In this document: in pieces, positions 8,340-20,068 of the stretch
Numbering within the stretch: the stretch's first letter is position 1
Layout: the number at the start of each line of letters is the position of its first letter
Origin: Apiosordaria backusii
Lineage: Eukaryota; Ascomycota; Sordariomycetes; Sordariales; Lasiosphaeriaceae
Direction: 5' to 3'
Assembly (NCBI GenBank): GCA_030549205.1
Contig: JAUKTV010000007.1
Span: forward strand, 806,001-870,000
DNA length: 64,000 bases
Program-made: the position numbers and the translations under genes
Notes under the pieces: model-generated
What the model saw: the letters and a program-made list of their open reading frames with translations, nothing else
Database searches by the model: none
What the model was told of the DNA's origin: nothing

Positions 8340-11300
8340 ACAAATGGTAGTTTAAGGGTTTGTCGAGCCTGTCTCGCCAATTGCAACATTGTCGTTGCCC
8401 TGTTTGCCCGTGGAGGATGCTGGAGAAGCCGTCTAAAATTTTGAATGCCTGTTCAACCGCGTATCGTTGCGCGCCGTTGCCCGCACAATTTTTTTTTTTG
8501 CCCTGTCCAATCGCGCCAAGCCACTAAAGACCCCTGGCTCGTGCTGCCATGCTAGCGCCAAGTCTTTCATGACGTCGATCCCTTCAAGAATTCTCGAGAC
8601 AATCCACATCAAATGTTTTTGCCAGCTTTATAGCTTGTGTTTTCTTCAAGCCAAACTGCTAAATCATTGAAACTGATATCCGTTAAAATAACAGCTCATA
8701 CACCACCTTTTGGGGACAATAACAACTAGAACCAGCGTTGCCGGGTTCCGCCGAAGACAAGAAAGACCCAAGACCATCGCCCATACTATCATTACAAAAA
8801 ATCTCACGAACCTCGTCACATGCCTTTGTGTCTCGACATCTGAGCCTTTCACTTACTTAATCAGATTTCTTAGGTAAGGTAAGGTACACCGAAATCACGA
8901 CATGGGCAGCACACATGAGACAATGGCCAAAACGCCTCGCCTGCTCAGGAATCTAACCCCCACGCTCACCTTGTTTCCCAAGCGTTGCACAGCCTCTCTC
9001 CTATCTCTGTCCCTGTGTTGCCTCGTCGCCATGTACCACGCACGGCAATATCGACGACAACAGCCTTGCTTCAGCTGGGGTCTCACAGCGGGAAAGCAGA
9101 CGACGTCGACATCAACAAACAAACCAAAAATCACTCACAACTCGGCCCGTCTCTTGTTCGTGCTTTGTGATGACAGTGATGTTATCTGTATCCCATGCAA
9201 AGTCCTTGGTAGTGGTGTCCTCGGATCTTGCACCTGGTTCGCAGACACGTATCTATACAGGGACTGAGTAAGTATGTCAGCAATGCATCAGCCACTCATA
9301 GTTGTTGTGTCTGCTCAGCCAGCCAGTGTGTCGAACCATAGCTGGGCGTGGGTAAGAGCCTCTATCTTGACGCTGTGTCCGCAAGTCCACGTGTACGTAG
9401 CTCAGCATTGGCTGTACCTGGTATCAGATATTGAAACAGTGAGCTAGGCAGTGAAGAAACACCACCGGAATTCCCGAGCACTTATCAACTTACCACGATA
9501 CCTATCTTCCCATAAACATACCTTGACACAGGAAAAGAAACAAGGCTATACACCATCGTCCGTACCACTCCAATACATGTCTCACCCTCGTAATCATCTC
9601 ATCGCCCAGTCCAACCAAGCAAAACCCAGGAAGTCCATCCGATTGGACAGATACATTTGCCTCAAAACTTCGGGAAGATATCCCTTTCTTAACCAACCAG
9701 CATGTTAAAGTTGCAAATGGGAGAGATAACAAAGTTCTAGGATACCTACCTGGTAGCTAGAAAAGAGAACAAGTAAGAAACAAGCTTCACTTCCCGCCCC
9801 CCCTTTGACGCACGCGGCGGCCTTACCCGCGTGCGCGTGGGTAATTTCTGGTGTTTTGGGAAGGCGACTACAACGGAAAATATGTGCCGGTATTACTTGT
9901 GGACTTGGGAAAAGCCACAGCCGCACTCTTGCGCTATCTTTGGGAGGCACACCATTGTAGGTAGGCAGGAACGTGGGCAGGGATTGGGATGAGTAGTGCG
10001 TGGGAGAGGGACAAGAATGAGGTTGCCGACTTTTGGATGGGCATGGGGGATGGGAAGTTGAGAAGGTAAGCAAAGGTACCTATTATCTTGGAGAGTTTGA
10101 TATCATCTAGCACCCACCCAGGTCAAAGCTAACAGTCATAAGAGTTGGAATGTGTGAAGTGAATAGGTATACATAATAAGTCCAAACCGCAATAACTTCA
10201 CGTCGCTTTCTGAGCTATCTCATACGGAAACAGCCTTGAACCTCACCTTGGCTACCTACTCACGAGGGTTCTGCAAGACATACTTTGCAGATAGTTATCT
10301 AGCTACCTAACAACGTCTGTTGCGTGGGTTTGGTTATCTACATGTCTCAGATGTTGACTCACCTTGACACTACAACTCCCAAAAGAGAAGCTCACATTCT
10401 ACGTACTTTCTTCTTCGCATGCATTTCATAGCATTTCTTCCTCTTCCTACACAACCCTAACTCTGTCCAGCCAAGCACAGCAGCTGACAAGATCCAAGCG
10501 CCGATCTGGTGCCTCTTTTCATCGTTTACAACCCCAACCCCCAACCCTCATATTTCTTTTTCCTGTGACAAGCGAGGGCGAGAGATGGGATTTCTTTTCC
10601 CCATGATAGCGTAACCACAAAACATTTCTTTTTCCATCGGATATCGGACAAGATCACAGAAACCTACCGCAAACCCACATTATCAGCCAAACTCGCATCA
10701 TTCTTGCCTCAAACAAGGCTAGGTAACAAAGTTCTAGGCCCTGCCTTTGACTGATCCCCCACCCACGAGCAATTAACAACCACATGACACACATCACCTG
10801 CTACACCTTGCTCCCACAGGCAAAAAAACTGCAGGACACCTCAGGCGGGCAAAACAAGGCGTGGGCGGGTAACGGGGGTTTTGCATCCGACCGATTTGGG
10901 CTTTGGGCCTTCTTCAAATTCGCTTCTTTTCAAGAAAGGTGGGTGGGTAGGTGGGTGTGGTGTGGTCTAAAACGGGTGGCGGCGGTACAATTTGAATCGC
11001 GAAGAACCTGAAAAATGCACGTCATACCTGATCCATCCATCCATCCCGTCCGTGTCGTGTTGCGTGTTTCAAAATTGGAGAACTGACGCGAGCGAGTGAG
11101 AGAGAGGGAATGTGTGTCAGTGTGTGTACACTGTACAGTATGTGAGTGAGCGGGTTACGAAATGGAAATTCGGGTAACGTCCGAGTGAGAGCACTGTGCT
11201 ATCTGGTTTTGATACAGTGCAGGACAACATCCCCATACCTATCCATATGAGAGTCTCACGATATTCTCATACAACAAGTGTACCAATATCATCTTCACCG

Positions 11301-14300
11301 ACACACCCAACCTCACCCAAACCTTCTATTATTTTCCATCCCCCATGATCTTGATAAATTTTTTTTTTCCTCACCATCATCCCCGCCGCCGATTTTCAAG
11401 ATCGGACCGTTGACAAAACCTCGCCCCACCAACCTACCTAGCTCCGCTTAGTTTAGCGTACCTGCGTGGGGGTTCGCCCGCCCGCCGCGTGTCGGGTGCT
11501 TCCCGCAAAAAACGATCCCGCTTTTAAACGATTCCGTAAGGTAAAGAAATACCCCACTTTAGCCAGGGGGTGGTTTTTTTTTTCTCGTTGCCCAGGCCAG
11601 GGGTTGCGGAATTACCTAATGACTTGCAACATTTCCTGAGGTTTGTGTCATTTCCAAACCACCACCACTCGATTCACCCACGAGGGATTGGGCATTGGTT
11701 GTTTTTGTGGGAGCAGTCTTCGGAAGGAATTCCGATTTCCGGAAGCCACATAGGGAAAGAAGTTTTTCTTTGTGTAGTTTTCGGAAGGGAAAGGTGGAGG
11801 GTAAGGTAACATTGTTACGCTAGAGGTAAGGTGAGAGACCCTGGAAAGGTTTGTCGTGATGGTTCCCAAGGTTGCGTTTGAGAGGGTTGGCGGCACTAGA
11901 ATATTCTCACTTTCCCTCGTCACTCTATTTCCAGACGAATCATAGTGTATACCAACCAGCTCGTCTTGGGGCACTAGCACTTGTGTGAGTGATAGCCCAG
12001 ACATCTCTATCCGTCAATGTAGGTCGTGCTTTATCAGTCAACGATCTAGATATCTATTTTCATATCTATCACTCCCGGGAATGAGACGGACACAAGTCCG
12101 TATCGTGGCTTTCTAAGCTGTGATCGGCCTTGATGATAGACACAGGGGCAGGAGGTCAAAGCTGGCAGCGGTACAAATGGAAGTCGATAGATAACAGCGT
12201 TGCTATGTTGAGACTGGGCAGGACACTGGAGAGACAGGTGTGAGATGTCGTGATACTGGTCATGGAGGATATCGATCGCTATCTCTGATGGTTTGACTTC
12301 TTGATAGGTCGAGAATGTCATTTCGTTGCTGTTCATGTTGCTGTGTATGAGGTGGTCAGTTGAACCTCCGTACCCTTGATGCAGCTAGATGCCATCCCTG
12401 TTGCGGCTCTCAAACTTGCTTTTTATCGAGACTTCCACCAAAAAATATCCCTAACCTCCCTTTTCAGCTCCTCTACCCTCACCTCCGTGTCTTCCCCTCC
12501 CAAATTCGTTCTCTACTTTGCGTGCGTATCATAGTGTGGGTATCATCCGCCCCGCCAGCCAGGCCCTTGCCTCCCGTGTCGTCCCAAACCATTCAAGTCA
12601 TCGGCACACGGCTACAACATGTTTTGATTACGACTGCGGGCATGCAACATCACAGCTATCTAGCATGCTTGCTTACCCTCGGCAGTCCAGATACAGAAGC
12701 GCTTCCTGCTCTAAAAGATGTGATACGTACCGAGTCATTTTTTTCCAGTCCTTGTCGCGATGATTGAGGTTTTTGATGCCATCCCAGCATCAAGCACGCA
12801 TTTCCCTCTGACACACTCACACGCCACACACATTTTTCTTCACCCTCGCTTATTTACCATTCATGCCCAAGTATCCAGTCAAAAGGTCGTATAAGTACGT
12901 AACAATTATCATCTTTTTATCCCTCTCCTTCAGCCGTGTGTGTGCGCGGCGCGGTTGCCCAACTTCTTGGTGAAATCAGTGAATCAGAATCTTGATAGAC
13001 CGCAAAGGCTTTGATATCGCGATAAGACGCCGGAATGGCGCCAGTGTAGCGGTCTGCCTTGGTTCTGAGCTGACACCTGGCAAGCAACACAGGTCACACA
13101 CACAATCTGTGTAATCTGTCTTATTCCGTCTCCCGGGATTTGCCCTTGTGCGCGCGTGTCTCTCGGAGGCTGTACATACTGGTAAATAGGCTGCTGCAGC
13201 TATCCTATCAATCAATCTCGTGGGGGTCCTTCTGGTTTGTCTGAGATCAGTCTCACAGAGACAAAACAAAAAGCAGGCAGGTACCCGCATTATCGTACTC
13301 ACTTGCTGTGCTTCAGTATCTGAGTGAAGCTATCACGCAAAATATGGTCTGCTGATATGTTGGCTCGCTGTATGGCTAAAGGCGGTGGTCACGACATCAT
13401 GTTACCGCTCTGCGACCCTGCGGGAACAGTACCGCGTCCGCAGCGCAGGAGATGGTATGCCGCGCACGCAAAATCCACCTTGGATGGCAAATGTCATATG
13501 TCTCTCTGCTTTGCTCGGCTTGCACTGCAGGCGGCCGCATCAGAACTTTGACGGAGACTGAGGATGGGTGGATGGATGGATGAGCAAGCCGCCCGTCCCG
13601 CTGTGGACCTATCTGTGCCGTCAAAAAAAGAGGCAGACACATGTGTTGGGTCCCAATGAGCGTTCTTATCTGTATCATGAGACCATTCAACCCAAGTATG
13701 TAGCGATAGCAGAGCATGATGGTTGGATGGATGGCGCGGTGAGTAAGGCCGCTCATCGCCCGAGAACTATCAGGAATTCCGAGAGTGAGTCTGTGTCAGA
13801 GGATGCAACCTCCATCGAGAAGATAAGTCGACGAGCTGGGTATGGCTCCAGTAAAGAACGGATGAAACGTCGTCGATCCTGAGAGATCAGTCAAGCATGA
13901 GGGATAGCGGTAGAGGCATGCCTGGAGGGCGATCCGGTCATCTCCATTCGTGAGGATTTTGATTGCTTGGCCACCGAGCTGCCGGCACATCTAACCAACG
14001 GTTCTGCCACATGCTTGAATGTCACGATGGGAGCCTACCCCGACAATGACAATCAGATAGGGCGGGCGGCGTAAATCAGGGACCGCCCGAAACGGAAGTA
14101 CCAAGGAGGGAGCCAAGACTTCGAGAAAGAGGACTGCAGTCAAGAAAGGACGTCCGTGTGTCCGAAAGCCCAACTGAGGTGTCCGTGGTGCGGTCCGGAA
14201 TCCTGACAGGCTGGTTGGGCTGGCTGATGGCAGCCAGGGGAGGCTGTGAGATGTCGTGATTGTCACCAAGGGGCACAGGGGCGGCTCCAACGGTCGAGGC

Positions 14301-14350
14301 GGCTCGAGCGCTCGCGTCTTGCCTTGCTGCTGCTTGCTTGCTTGCGTGTG

Positions 14351-14375
14351 TTGCGTTGCGTTGCGTTGCGTTGCG
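14351..14375. repeat. (TTGCG)5 tandem repeat
   Basis: Five perfect pentanucleotide copies in a gene-free region. Confidence 0.95.
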
Positions 14376-16742
14376 CTGCCCTGTGATGCGTGTTTGCCAG
14401 TGGCCAGGTCAGTGGTATTGTCCATATTTGTCTCTCATGACGCCTTATCTCTCGCCCGGCAGGTTGGTTGTCCTGGAAGGTGAAATCTCCGTTGGCCGTC
14501 GAGGGCAACGAACATACGATTTGGATCAATTAGATGGCGATTTGGTCGAATGGGAAGTGTTCCATGCCGCCACCAGGCCTTGTCGCTCACATTCTTAGAA
14601 AGAGGTATCTTTGTCGACCTGTTTCGCATCGGCATTCGCCTGCCCTCTTCTGTGTGAGCAGCGCCAGAGGGTCCATCGGCTGAGCGGCCCTGCATCTGAG
14701 ACGTGGGGCTTCATGACAGCAGCACGCATGCCTCAGGCACCTGAGAGACACACTCAGAAAACGCTTATCTGGACCCCCACAGACAGCCCTTCGTCATCCA
14801 TGTGGCTTCCCTTGAGCTGGCCGGTTCCCACCCATGATCCCTGTCAAGTGGCCCGTCCGACCGCCCGCCCCGTGTCACTCGATAAAGTCGCAGGTTCCTT
14901 AGCCCCCAGTTCGTCAGGAATTGTATTGCGGTACATGCATCCAGACGTGCGTTGACGAGGCCGAGCCCCTGATTCGACTCTGGGAGAGAGGCACTGACCA
15001 GCTATATCAACGCCGTGAATATCTCGAGTGCACCTCAACGGGCATCTCGGAGGAGACTGACCCTGCCTAGCTGCAACCGATGGTGGGCGAAGCGGGGGAA
15101 CGGTGGACTTCAAGTGGGCCAAGGTGTGCTGTCAAAAGTCGAAAAGGAGGGGAAGGGTCCAAAAAGCTGGGGAAGAAGAGCCACGATGAAGGACTTTCCC
15201 AGTCACAAGTCACAAGCTCCATGTTGTTGCTTGTGATGCTCGCGAAAGGGGGATAGCAGACAGGAACAAACGGGCCATTTCTCCATGGTTCGTTCGCTTC
15301 CTTCACCGTCCGAACAGCAGCTGCGAAAAAGGTGGTGTACCAGGTTCCAGTCAAACCCACCTTTTTGCCCACCACCCCGCGGGCGACACACATTGCATCT
15401 CCACGTCCCACCCGCGCTTGTGAAAAAATAATAATATTGGCACCATTGGCCTTGCCCTCTCCGATTTTCTCTTCTCAATGCGCCCGCCGCACTCGCCTGT
15501 CTGCCCTGTAATTACCGGTATCTGGTAGAGATATACCAAAGCAAAGAGTATATAGTATAGCCTCGGTGTGTTCCATGTGAGATGATGGAGGGTGTCTGGG
15601 TGTATGGTGTGCTTGCTGGATCGGCGGCCTTGCTTTAACAACAGACCAGGAAGGGAAAACGGCAAATCGTCTTCCAAGAATGAGTGTCTCGGGTCCGAAT
15701 GTCGCGATGAGCTGCTCGTCTGTCGCTGACATTGAACCAGGGCCTTTAAACATCGAGACAAGAGAAGGAATAAGAGCATCCATCGTCACGTCACCTTTCG
15801 CCATCGATTGAGCGACCGGGGGGCAGCAGACTCCAAGTATCTCCTGCCGAGGGGCTCTGTTCCGTGGAATAGGCGGGAACCTCTCCCCACGCCCGCCCAC
15901 CGCGCGGGAGCCTTGTATCTCGCTAGTGTGAGAGACCCGCGCAATGCCTATCAGAACGGCAGGTACTTGACCAGGTAGCAATTTATCTCCCTCAAATCCT
16001 AGCTGCCGGCGCTATCTCGCAGAACTGAGCATTCCCTCCCTCTCTTTTCTCTCTGCTCTTGTCTGCAGTCCTTACCAGGCGCCCTGTTTGCTTTTTCTGT
16101 TTGTGCCATCAGGGGAGTCTTTTTCAAACCTTTTGTTGCCTCTGCATTGCGATCCACCAGGGGGCAAGCCTACCCGTCCCAGTTCAACTAATAATACAGA
16201 CGAACCACCACCCGCCCGTCTGCTGCCGATGTGAGCCGCAGCAAGCAGCACAACTTCATCTTCAACTTCAACTTCCCACTCAACCTACCCTCTCGTCCGG
16301 CCCGCTATCGGCATAGTGTCCCCTTCTCTGGTATTTACTTATCAGCGCCACGACGGGAAGCAAAACGGTTCTCACCCGCCAAGTCGTGGTCTTGCTCGGC
16401 CGTATCAAGACCTGGCGATACTGTCATCGCTTGCCTGCCTATCAGAGCTCTCCAGTCCGCAACCCACATCGGGTATCAGATCCACCGCCAGATTCGGACC
16501 ACGCTGCTGCGCCAGGAGAATTTCACCGAGGGCACCCCGTTGGACCCAACCCTGTCCCCAGGGCCTGCTGTCCGTTTATCTATCGGCTGGTCCCTGACTT
16601 CCTCGTTGCCTTGCTTTTGGGTGATCGCACATGGGCGTCTGACTCCCGGCCTACAAGCGCCTTCCCCCGGCCATCATTCTTCCCCCCCAAGTCCCGGCAA
16701 AGCCTTCGTAGCACTACATATATACTTGCCTGCAGAGAGCCG

Positions 16743-16758
16743 CCCCCCCCCCCCCCCC
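16743..16758. repeat. C16 homopolymer
   Basis: Sixteen C residues in the C/T-rich region 440 bases before the 17199 start codon. Its length is prone to assembly error. Confidence 0.9.
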
Positions 16759-17198
16759 TTCCAAAGGACCCAGACGCGATAGCCATCACATCTCACGCAA
16801 ACGGGCACACACACAGAAAGATACCACGCTCCGCCCACCGCACTCAAAAAGCCCCGCGGTCCCCTTCTGCCGCCGCCGCCATCACTACTACTACCACAGC
16901 CATTAATCCAACCCGTCTTTGGATCTCCCGAGGCTGTGGTTAGCTTATCAACCACTACCGCGCCGCAACCTCTGTTTCATGGATAACGTCCGACCTGTTC
17001 AGCCCCCTACTGCCATGTCTGAGTTCCGGTAGTCTTGTCGTCGTCGGGTTGTTGTTCTTTCTTCCACCTTTCCTCTCACTCTCACCATCTCCAAATCTCA
17101 CCCTTCCTTAGTGGGCCCATACCCAGGCCTCCTATCAAGACCCACTATCCGGGTCTATCTCTCGCTCCTAGGCGTCATCACCCTCTTTGATAGCAGCC

Positions 17199-18737
17199 AT
17201 GTCGACTCCTTCCGGCTCTCCATCCCCGCTGCAGGTTCCGGCCAACAGCCTGGTCGATGAAACCAAGATGCCCAAAGGACACTGCCGTTATATCCTGCTC
17301 CTTCCAGAGATCAAGGGTCAGCGGTGTGCCTGTGTCTGCTTCTCACTCAACAAAGGCATCCCCGGTGCCACCTGTGACTGTGGTCACCTGGCATGTTTCC
17401 ACAACAAGGAGCCAGAAGTGGCCAATGACCAGAAGCAAGAGCTGGAACTCTTGAGGCGACGGATCCAGCAGCTCGAGGAACAAATGACTAGCGGACAAGA
17501 TGATGTGACTGAGACTCTCGTCAGCAGGATCAATGAGATGGAGGAGCATTTGGAAAAGAGCAGGGAAGAATTCAGTGATCAAATCAAGGGCACCTATCGA
17601 AACATCAGCATCAGCTGGCGATCCATCGAACAGGCTGAACAAAAAAGCAAGCAGCAAGACGAACAGCTCCGCCAGGTTTATGAAAAGCTCAGGGACCACA
17701 ACGAGCAGCTCGAGAGGCTGCATGCTGGGCAGTTGGAGCTCCGAGATGCGGACCTCAGTTTAGAGGAGCGGATTGAAAATATTACCGAGACTCTGGAGGA
17801 AGAGGAGGAACGGCGTTTATCATCACCAGCGCAGCGTCCCAGAAGAAGATCGACCTCAGACACATCACGCCCGAACCTCCCTTTAGGGCAGGGGGCCGTC
17901 CCGTTAGACGACTATCGTCGCCCCTTTCCGCCAACGGCCGGCCCCCGCAACCAAGGACATGGCGAGGGCCTCGAGCGAGGCGGGACCTCAGCGTTCCAAT
18001 TAATGAGATCCCTCCCAGTTTCTGCCCGGTCCACGGGGCCGTGGACAGTACACATTTCGCTCCTCCCTCATGCGGGTGTGCCGATGCCGTTCGAGCGGAA
18101 CACCAACGCTTATCAACGGTGCCTGTCCCGAGGACTCCACCGCATGGTTGCGATCCACGGACCCGACGCAGAGTCGTTCAACAAGGCAGTGGAGGAGGCG
18201 TTCGGCAGCTTTCTGAAGGGCCGCGAGTGGATGCCACTGCAAGCGAAGCTCTGCGACGCCGAGACACTCCAGGGTCTCCCGATGCTTCGTCAACTGGATC
18301 CTCTACTGATTGATCCAAAGAAATGGGACCAAGACTTTTTGCGCCAACAGTGCGGGGTTTGCGACTCCAACGGCATCATCGATTCGCTATACATCGCCAT
18401 GCGGTCGCACACCATCTCATGGCACGCCCTGAGACACGCGCCTGTTTTCATGGCAGGGCTCGAGACGTGCTGGGCCTACGATGCCTTGCTCGACAGAGAC
18501 CAATACGATGGCGACATGGCCATTGACGACGAGGACCGGCCGGCAGCGGGTGATATCACCACCATATTGCCATCGATCCAGCCCTCGCTCAAAAGACCTC
18601 TAGCCGAGATGTCGCGGTCAAACAGTTTCAGTGCCAGCGCTGCCGAAGAGGAAACTCGAAAAAAACGAGCCTGCCCAGTCCCACCTCCTCCAGGCACCAT
18701 TGTCGAGATCAGGAGGCGTGGTGTTGGGGCAGCGTGA
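17199..18737 (+). CDS. Cys-rich, coiled-coil protein of unknown function
   Basis: Uninterrupted frame of 512 residues from ATG 17199 (context GCAGCCATGTCG). I do not recognise a named family. Residues 28-68 form a dense Cys/His cluster: H28, C29, C43, C45, C47, C59, C61, H63, C66 and H68, ending in CDCGHLACFH, which suggests a small zinc-binding module resembling a short SWIM-type CxC...CxH. Residues about 76-206 are a strong coiled coil rich in Glu, Gln, Lys and Leu. A proline/arginine-rich linker (about 208-270) leads to a globular C-terminal half with PWTVHISLLPHAGVPMPFE and a segment with several Trp and Cys (about 370-455). The tail has short basic clusters (KKRACP, RRRG) that could be a nuclear signal. 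The overall plan suggests a scaffold or nucleic-acid-associated protein, but that is inference only. Confidence 0.8.
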   Translation: MSTPSGSPSPLQVPANSLVDETKMPKGHCRYILLLPEIKGQRCACVCFSLNKGIPGATCDCGHLACFHNKEPEVANDQKQELELLRRRIQQLEEQMTSGQDDVTETLVSRINEMEEHLEKSREEFSDQIKGTYRNISISWRSIEQAEQKSKQQDEQLRQVYEKLRDHNEQLERLHAGQLELRDADLSLEERIENITETLEEEEERRLSSPAQRPRRRSTSDTSRPNLPLGQGAVPLDDYRRPFPPTAGPRNQGHGEGLERGGTSAFQLMRSLPVSARSTGPWTVHISLLPHAGVPMPFERNTNAYQRCLSRGLHRMVAIHGPDAESFNKAVEEAFGSFLKGREWMPLQAKLCDAETLQGLPMLRQLDPLLIDPKKWDQDFLRQQCGVCDSNGIIDSLYIAMRSHTISWHALRHAPVFMAGLETCWAYDALLDRDQYDGDMAIDDEDRPAAGDITTILPSIQPSLKRPLAEMSRSNSFSASAAEEETRKKRACPVPPPPGTIVEIRRRGVGAA

Positions 18738-20068
18738 CTACCTAGCACATGGGTTCGACCAGGAGCCGCCCATTTGACGATGGAAGATAATGCGAAACAG
18801 CAAGAACAGAAACGATAAAGTGTGACCATAGCGCTGGGTAATGTTATAGATCAGGTCGGCAGGCAACGGGCGTTTGACGGAGACGGGGCGTACAACGATA
18901 CAGCGGGGACACCGAGCACCAAAAAGGGGTGCTTTGTCGGCTGGTTTCATGTTTTGTGCATTTGGGGGGGACATTTTTACCTTGCTTTTTTCCTCAATCT
19001 CCTATCAATCATATATCAGTCGATTTATACGTTGCATTTTTGCTTCTTCTCGGGGGCGGAGGAGTTTGTTGAGGATTGATCCAAGATGATCAAATCCAAG
19101 GACATGTTGTTGCCTGTAGGAACGGAGTTACTGTCATGAGCAGACAGAAGTTGATGAAGAATCGGCGGTGGATTTACCTGGGTAGTCCTTGGAAGTTTCC
19201 GGTGGTTTTTGGGCCGTGATTAGGTAGAAAATCCAATGAGTACGCCGGACTTGTGTGATGTCTGATTGTGATTCTAGAAAATACCTCGTGAGATGTTATA
19301 AAACACGCTTGATGCCGTGATGCCGTGATGCCGTAATGCCCTAGTTGAAAGATGATGAGAGAAAACTCGAGTGCGGAGATGGTTGAGGGGTGAATAATGA
19401 TATGCAGAACCGAGACTGCAGCTCAACCGCTTCCTTCCTCGTTCATCACCGCTCTTTCCCGCCCGCAGCAGCAATCAATCAGTTTGAAGAAATTGTTTGA
19501 CATACTAGCCAATGACGTGTATGCGATTTTGCTTTTTCCTTTCCGGCAGGTTGACTCTTGTTTAGGTTCATCTCAAGACAGATACGAGTTTGCAGTCTCA
19601 GTCATCCGATAACAGAGTTGAATACCCACGGTAGATATAAACCCACAAACTCTCAGGACCCTTCTCACTTTTCCTCCAGGTTTCCTCACATCACTTGGTC
19701 CGACGTTGAGTTGCGAGCATCAGGTGGGAGATCAGGTGACCTAACGGCAATTGTGGGCCCTCCCGTTGTGGCGCCCAAGCCAGGAACCACTTATCAGCAT
19801 CACATCTCTGATCCCCTTGTTCTCAGTCGCGCCCAGCGCGACTCGGCCTGGCGCAACAAGAAACGACCAACGTCTGTCAGCCTTGCATTGTCTCCCAACC
19901 ACAGTACCTTTTGTACCTCGAGGTAGCTTGCCTTATTTACACCTGATTGCCAGCATAGAACCCAACTCTCTACCGAGTACACATTTAAGCCCGTTGATGC
20001 AATTCTAAATCCGGCGCGTCACCTATCCTCACACCCTAACCATTTTCAAGCACCCACGCGACGACAAC
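18738..20068. other. Intergenic, 17199 gene to NCBP3-like gene
   Basis: No gene is supported. It holds the 3' flank of the upstream gene, an 8-bp tandem repeat at 19311-19342, and the promoter of the NCBP3-like gene. Confidence 0.5.
19311..19342. repeat. 8-bp tandem repeat, four copies
   Basis: Unit GATGCCGT occurs three times perfectly, followed by a fourth diverged copy AATGCCCT. Confidence 0.9.

Larger units (their letters stand above)
8340..17198. other. Long gene-free region, 8.9 kb
   Basis: I see no reading frame with family similarity, convincing codon pattern or consistent splice sites on either strand. The left end is the Pet127 promoter and leader. The right end (about 16-17.2 kb) is C/T-rich with a C16 tract, as expected of the leader of the 17199 gene. 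In between are short repeats such as (TTGCG)5 at 14351 and GGAT-type runs near 13563, and several copies of a CCTACCTAG-like motif (about 9741, 11432). Unrecognised small genes or long non-coding RNAs cannot be excluded. Confidence 0.5.

Noticed and set aside
9301..9345. Minus-strand TGGTTCGACA resembling a B box
   Set aside because: No T stem, no paired A box, no acceptor stem.
19168..19185. ATTTACCTGG resembling the 5' end of U1 snRNA
   Set aside because: Only the first few bases match; no U1 stem-loops or Sm site follow.
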